Part shown: positions 6,504-6,825 of the stretch, piece after piece | How positions within the stretch are numbered: position 1 is the stretch's first letter | Layout of the letters: each line of letters opens with the position of its first letter | DNA from: Clostridia bacterium | GTDB lineage: Bacteria; Bacillota; Clostridia; Oscillospirales; CAG-272 | NCBI GenBank assembly: GCA_900770145.1 | Contig: CAAGJL010000090.1 | Span: 1-6,825 of the forward strand | Reading direction: 5' to 3' | DNA: 6,825 nt | Notes under the pieces: generated by a model | Told to the model about the DNA's origin: nothing | What the model saw: only the letters and a program-made list of their open reading frames with translations | Databases searched by the model: none | Made by a program: the position numbers and the translations under genes

Positions 6504-6532
6504 AGGGGGCTTTTTGAAAAAAGCCCCCTTTT
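6504..6532 (+). terminator. Intrinsic terminator after the TrpR-like gene
   Basis: AGGGGGCTTTTT (6504-6515) pairs with AAAAAGCCCCCT (6518-6529) across a very short GA loop (at least the innermost A-T pair will open), followed by T to 6532. The stem is strong and the symmetric A/T inner part makes it partly usable in both directions. Confidence 0.85.
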
Positions 6533-6562
6533 CGCGTCTCCTTTTGGCGTTTCTTTTTGTTA

Positions 6563-6598
6563 GCTTTTTCTTTGCGCCTACGCTCTCAAAGAAAAAGC
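6563..6598. repeat. A/T-rich 12-bp inverted repeat
   Basis: GCTTTTTCTTTG (6563-6574) and CAAAGAAAAAGC (6587-6598) are perfectly complementary around a 12-bp spacer CGCCTACGCTCT. No T-run follows in either direction, so it is not an ordinary terminator. It sits between a terminator and a second hairpin cluster. Confidence 0.8.
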
Positions 6599-6646
6599 GG
6601 GTATGAAAGCTGACAGGATAAAGGAAAGAGTAACTTTACGTCAGGC

Positions 6647-6811
6647 GGGAGGATATGGAATCCTCCCCTACGGTATTAGATTTTCGCCAAGCAAACTGGA
6701 CATCGTGGGCGCCGCCACCTGCGGAGATTTATTATTTTTGTGGGGGCGCCCATCGGTCGCCCGCCGTGTCGGCTAAAACTAACGCCGTAGGGGGGCATTT
6801 CATATGCCCCC
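6647..6811. repeat. Mirrored hairpin element, probable interspersed repeat
   Basis: Three short inverted repeats lie in a gene-free stretch: GGGAGGAT/ATCCTCCC (6647-6654, 6660-6667) with a 5-nt loop; GGGCG/CGCCC (6744-6748, 6758-6762); and GGGGGCAT/ATGCCCCC (6791-6798, 6804-6811) with a 5-nt loop. The outer two have the same 8+5+8 geometry, and their inner flanks are CCCCTACGG (6665-6673) and CCGTAGGGG (6785-6793), exact complements, so the whole ~165-bp segment is mirror-arranged. The 'CGTAGGGG / GGGCGCCCATCGGTCGCCC' style resembles repeats common in clostridial intergenic DNA (recollection, not a search). No transposase or coding potential seen. Confidence 0.5.
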
Positions 6812-6825
6812 GCCCTAACAAAAAC

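Noticed and set aside
6415..6606. 63-codon open frame in the tail region
   Set aside because: Runs straight through the terminator and an inverted repeat, with no ribosome site or recognisable product.
6647..6811. CRISPR array
   Set aside because: The repeats are inverted and few, with no regular spacer length and no cas genes.

Overview
This window reads as the chromosome of a GC-rich, low-complexity-operon Firmicute, most likely a gut-type member of the Clostridia (inference). The reasons are the GC-rich coding, consensus sigma-A promoters with 17-bp spacers, strong GGAGG ribosome sites, a GTG start, U-rich intrinsic terminators, and the gene set: UPF0371/DUF1846, two-domain NadE, and a YerC/YecD-type TrpR-like protein. 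No phage, plasmid, CRISPR, defence or transposase gene is visible. The five protein genes look like housekeeping or ordinary accessory functions, and each appears to be its own transcription unit.

Layout. Bases 2-970 hold the 3' part of a FAD-dependent oxidoreductase with a C-terminal beta-rich, discoidin-like module, ending at a bidirectional terminator (1016-1047). On the minus strand, 1152-2636 encodes a UPF0371 (DUF1846) protein of unknown function. It is divergent from nadE (2852-4774, plus), the glutamine-dependent NAD+ synthetase with an N-terminal glutaminase (nitrilase-fold) domain. The 215-bp gap between them carries one well-formed promoter for each gene, with an imperfect palindrome between the promoters. 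nadE converges with an EamA/DMT-family transporter (4878-5792, minus); a 13-bp GC-rich hairpin between them terminates at least the transporter transcript. The transporter has a near-consensus promoter (5951-5979) and a ~150-nt GC-rich leader that can fold into mutually exclusive stems. Divergent from it, a second near-consensus promoter (6030-6058) drives a 102-aa TrpR-like regulator (6094-6402).

The last ~420 bases (6403-6825) contain no convincing gene. They hold a run of inverted repeats: a possible structured RNA ending in an intrinsic terminator, an A/T-rich 12-bp inverted repeat, and three short hairpins arranged as a mirrored element of the kind expected of an interspersed genomic repeat.

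I do not see a clearly new multi-gene system. The observations most worth testing are the competing-stem leader of the transporter mRNA, the hairpin-dense tail, and the unknown role of the UPF0371 gene paired with nadE.
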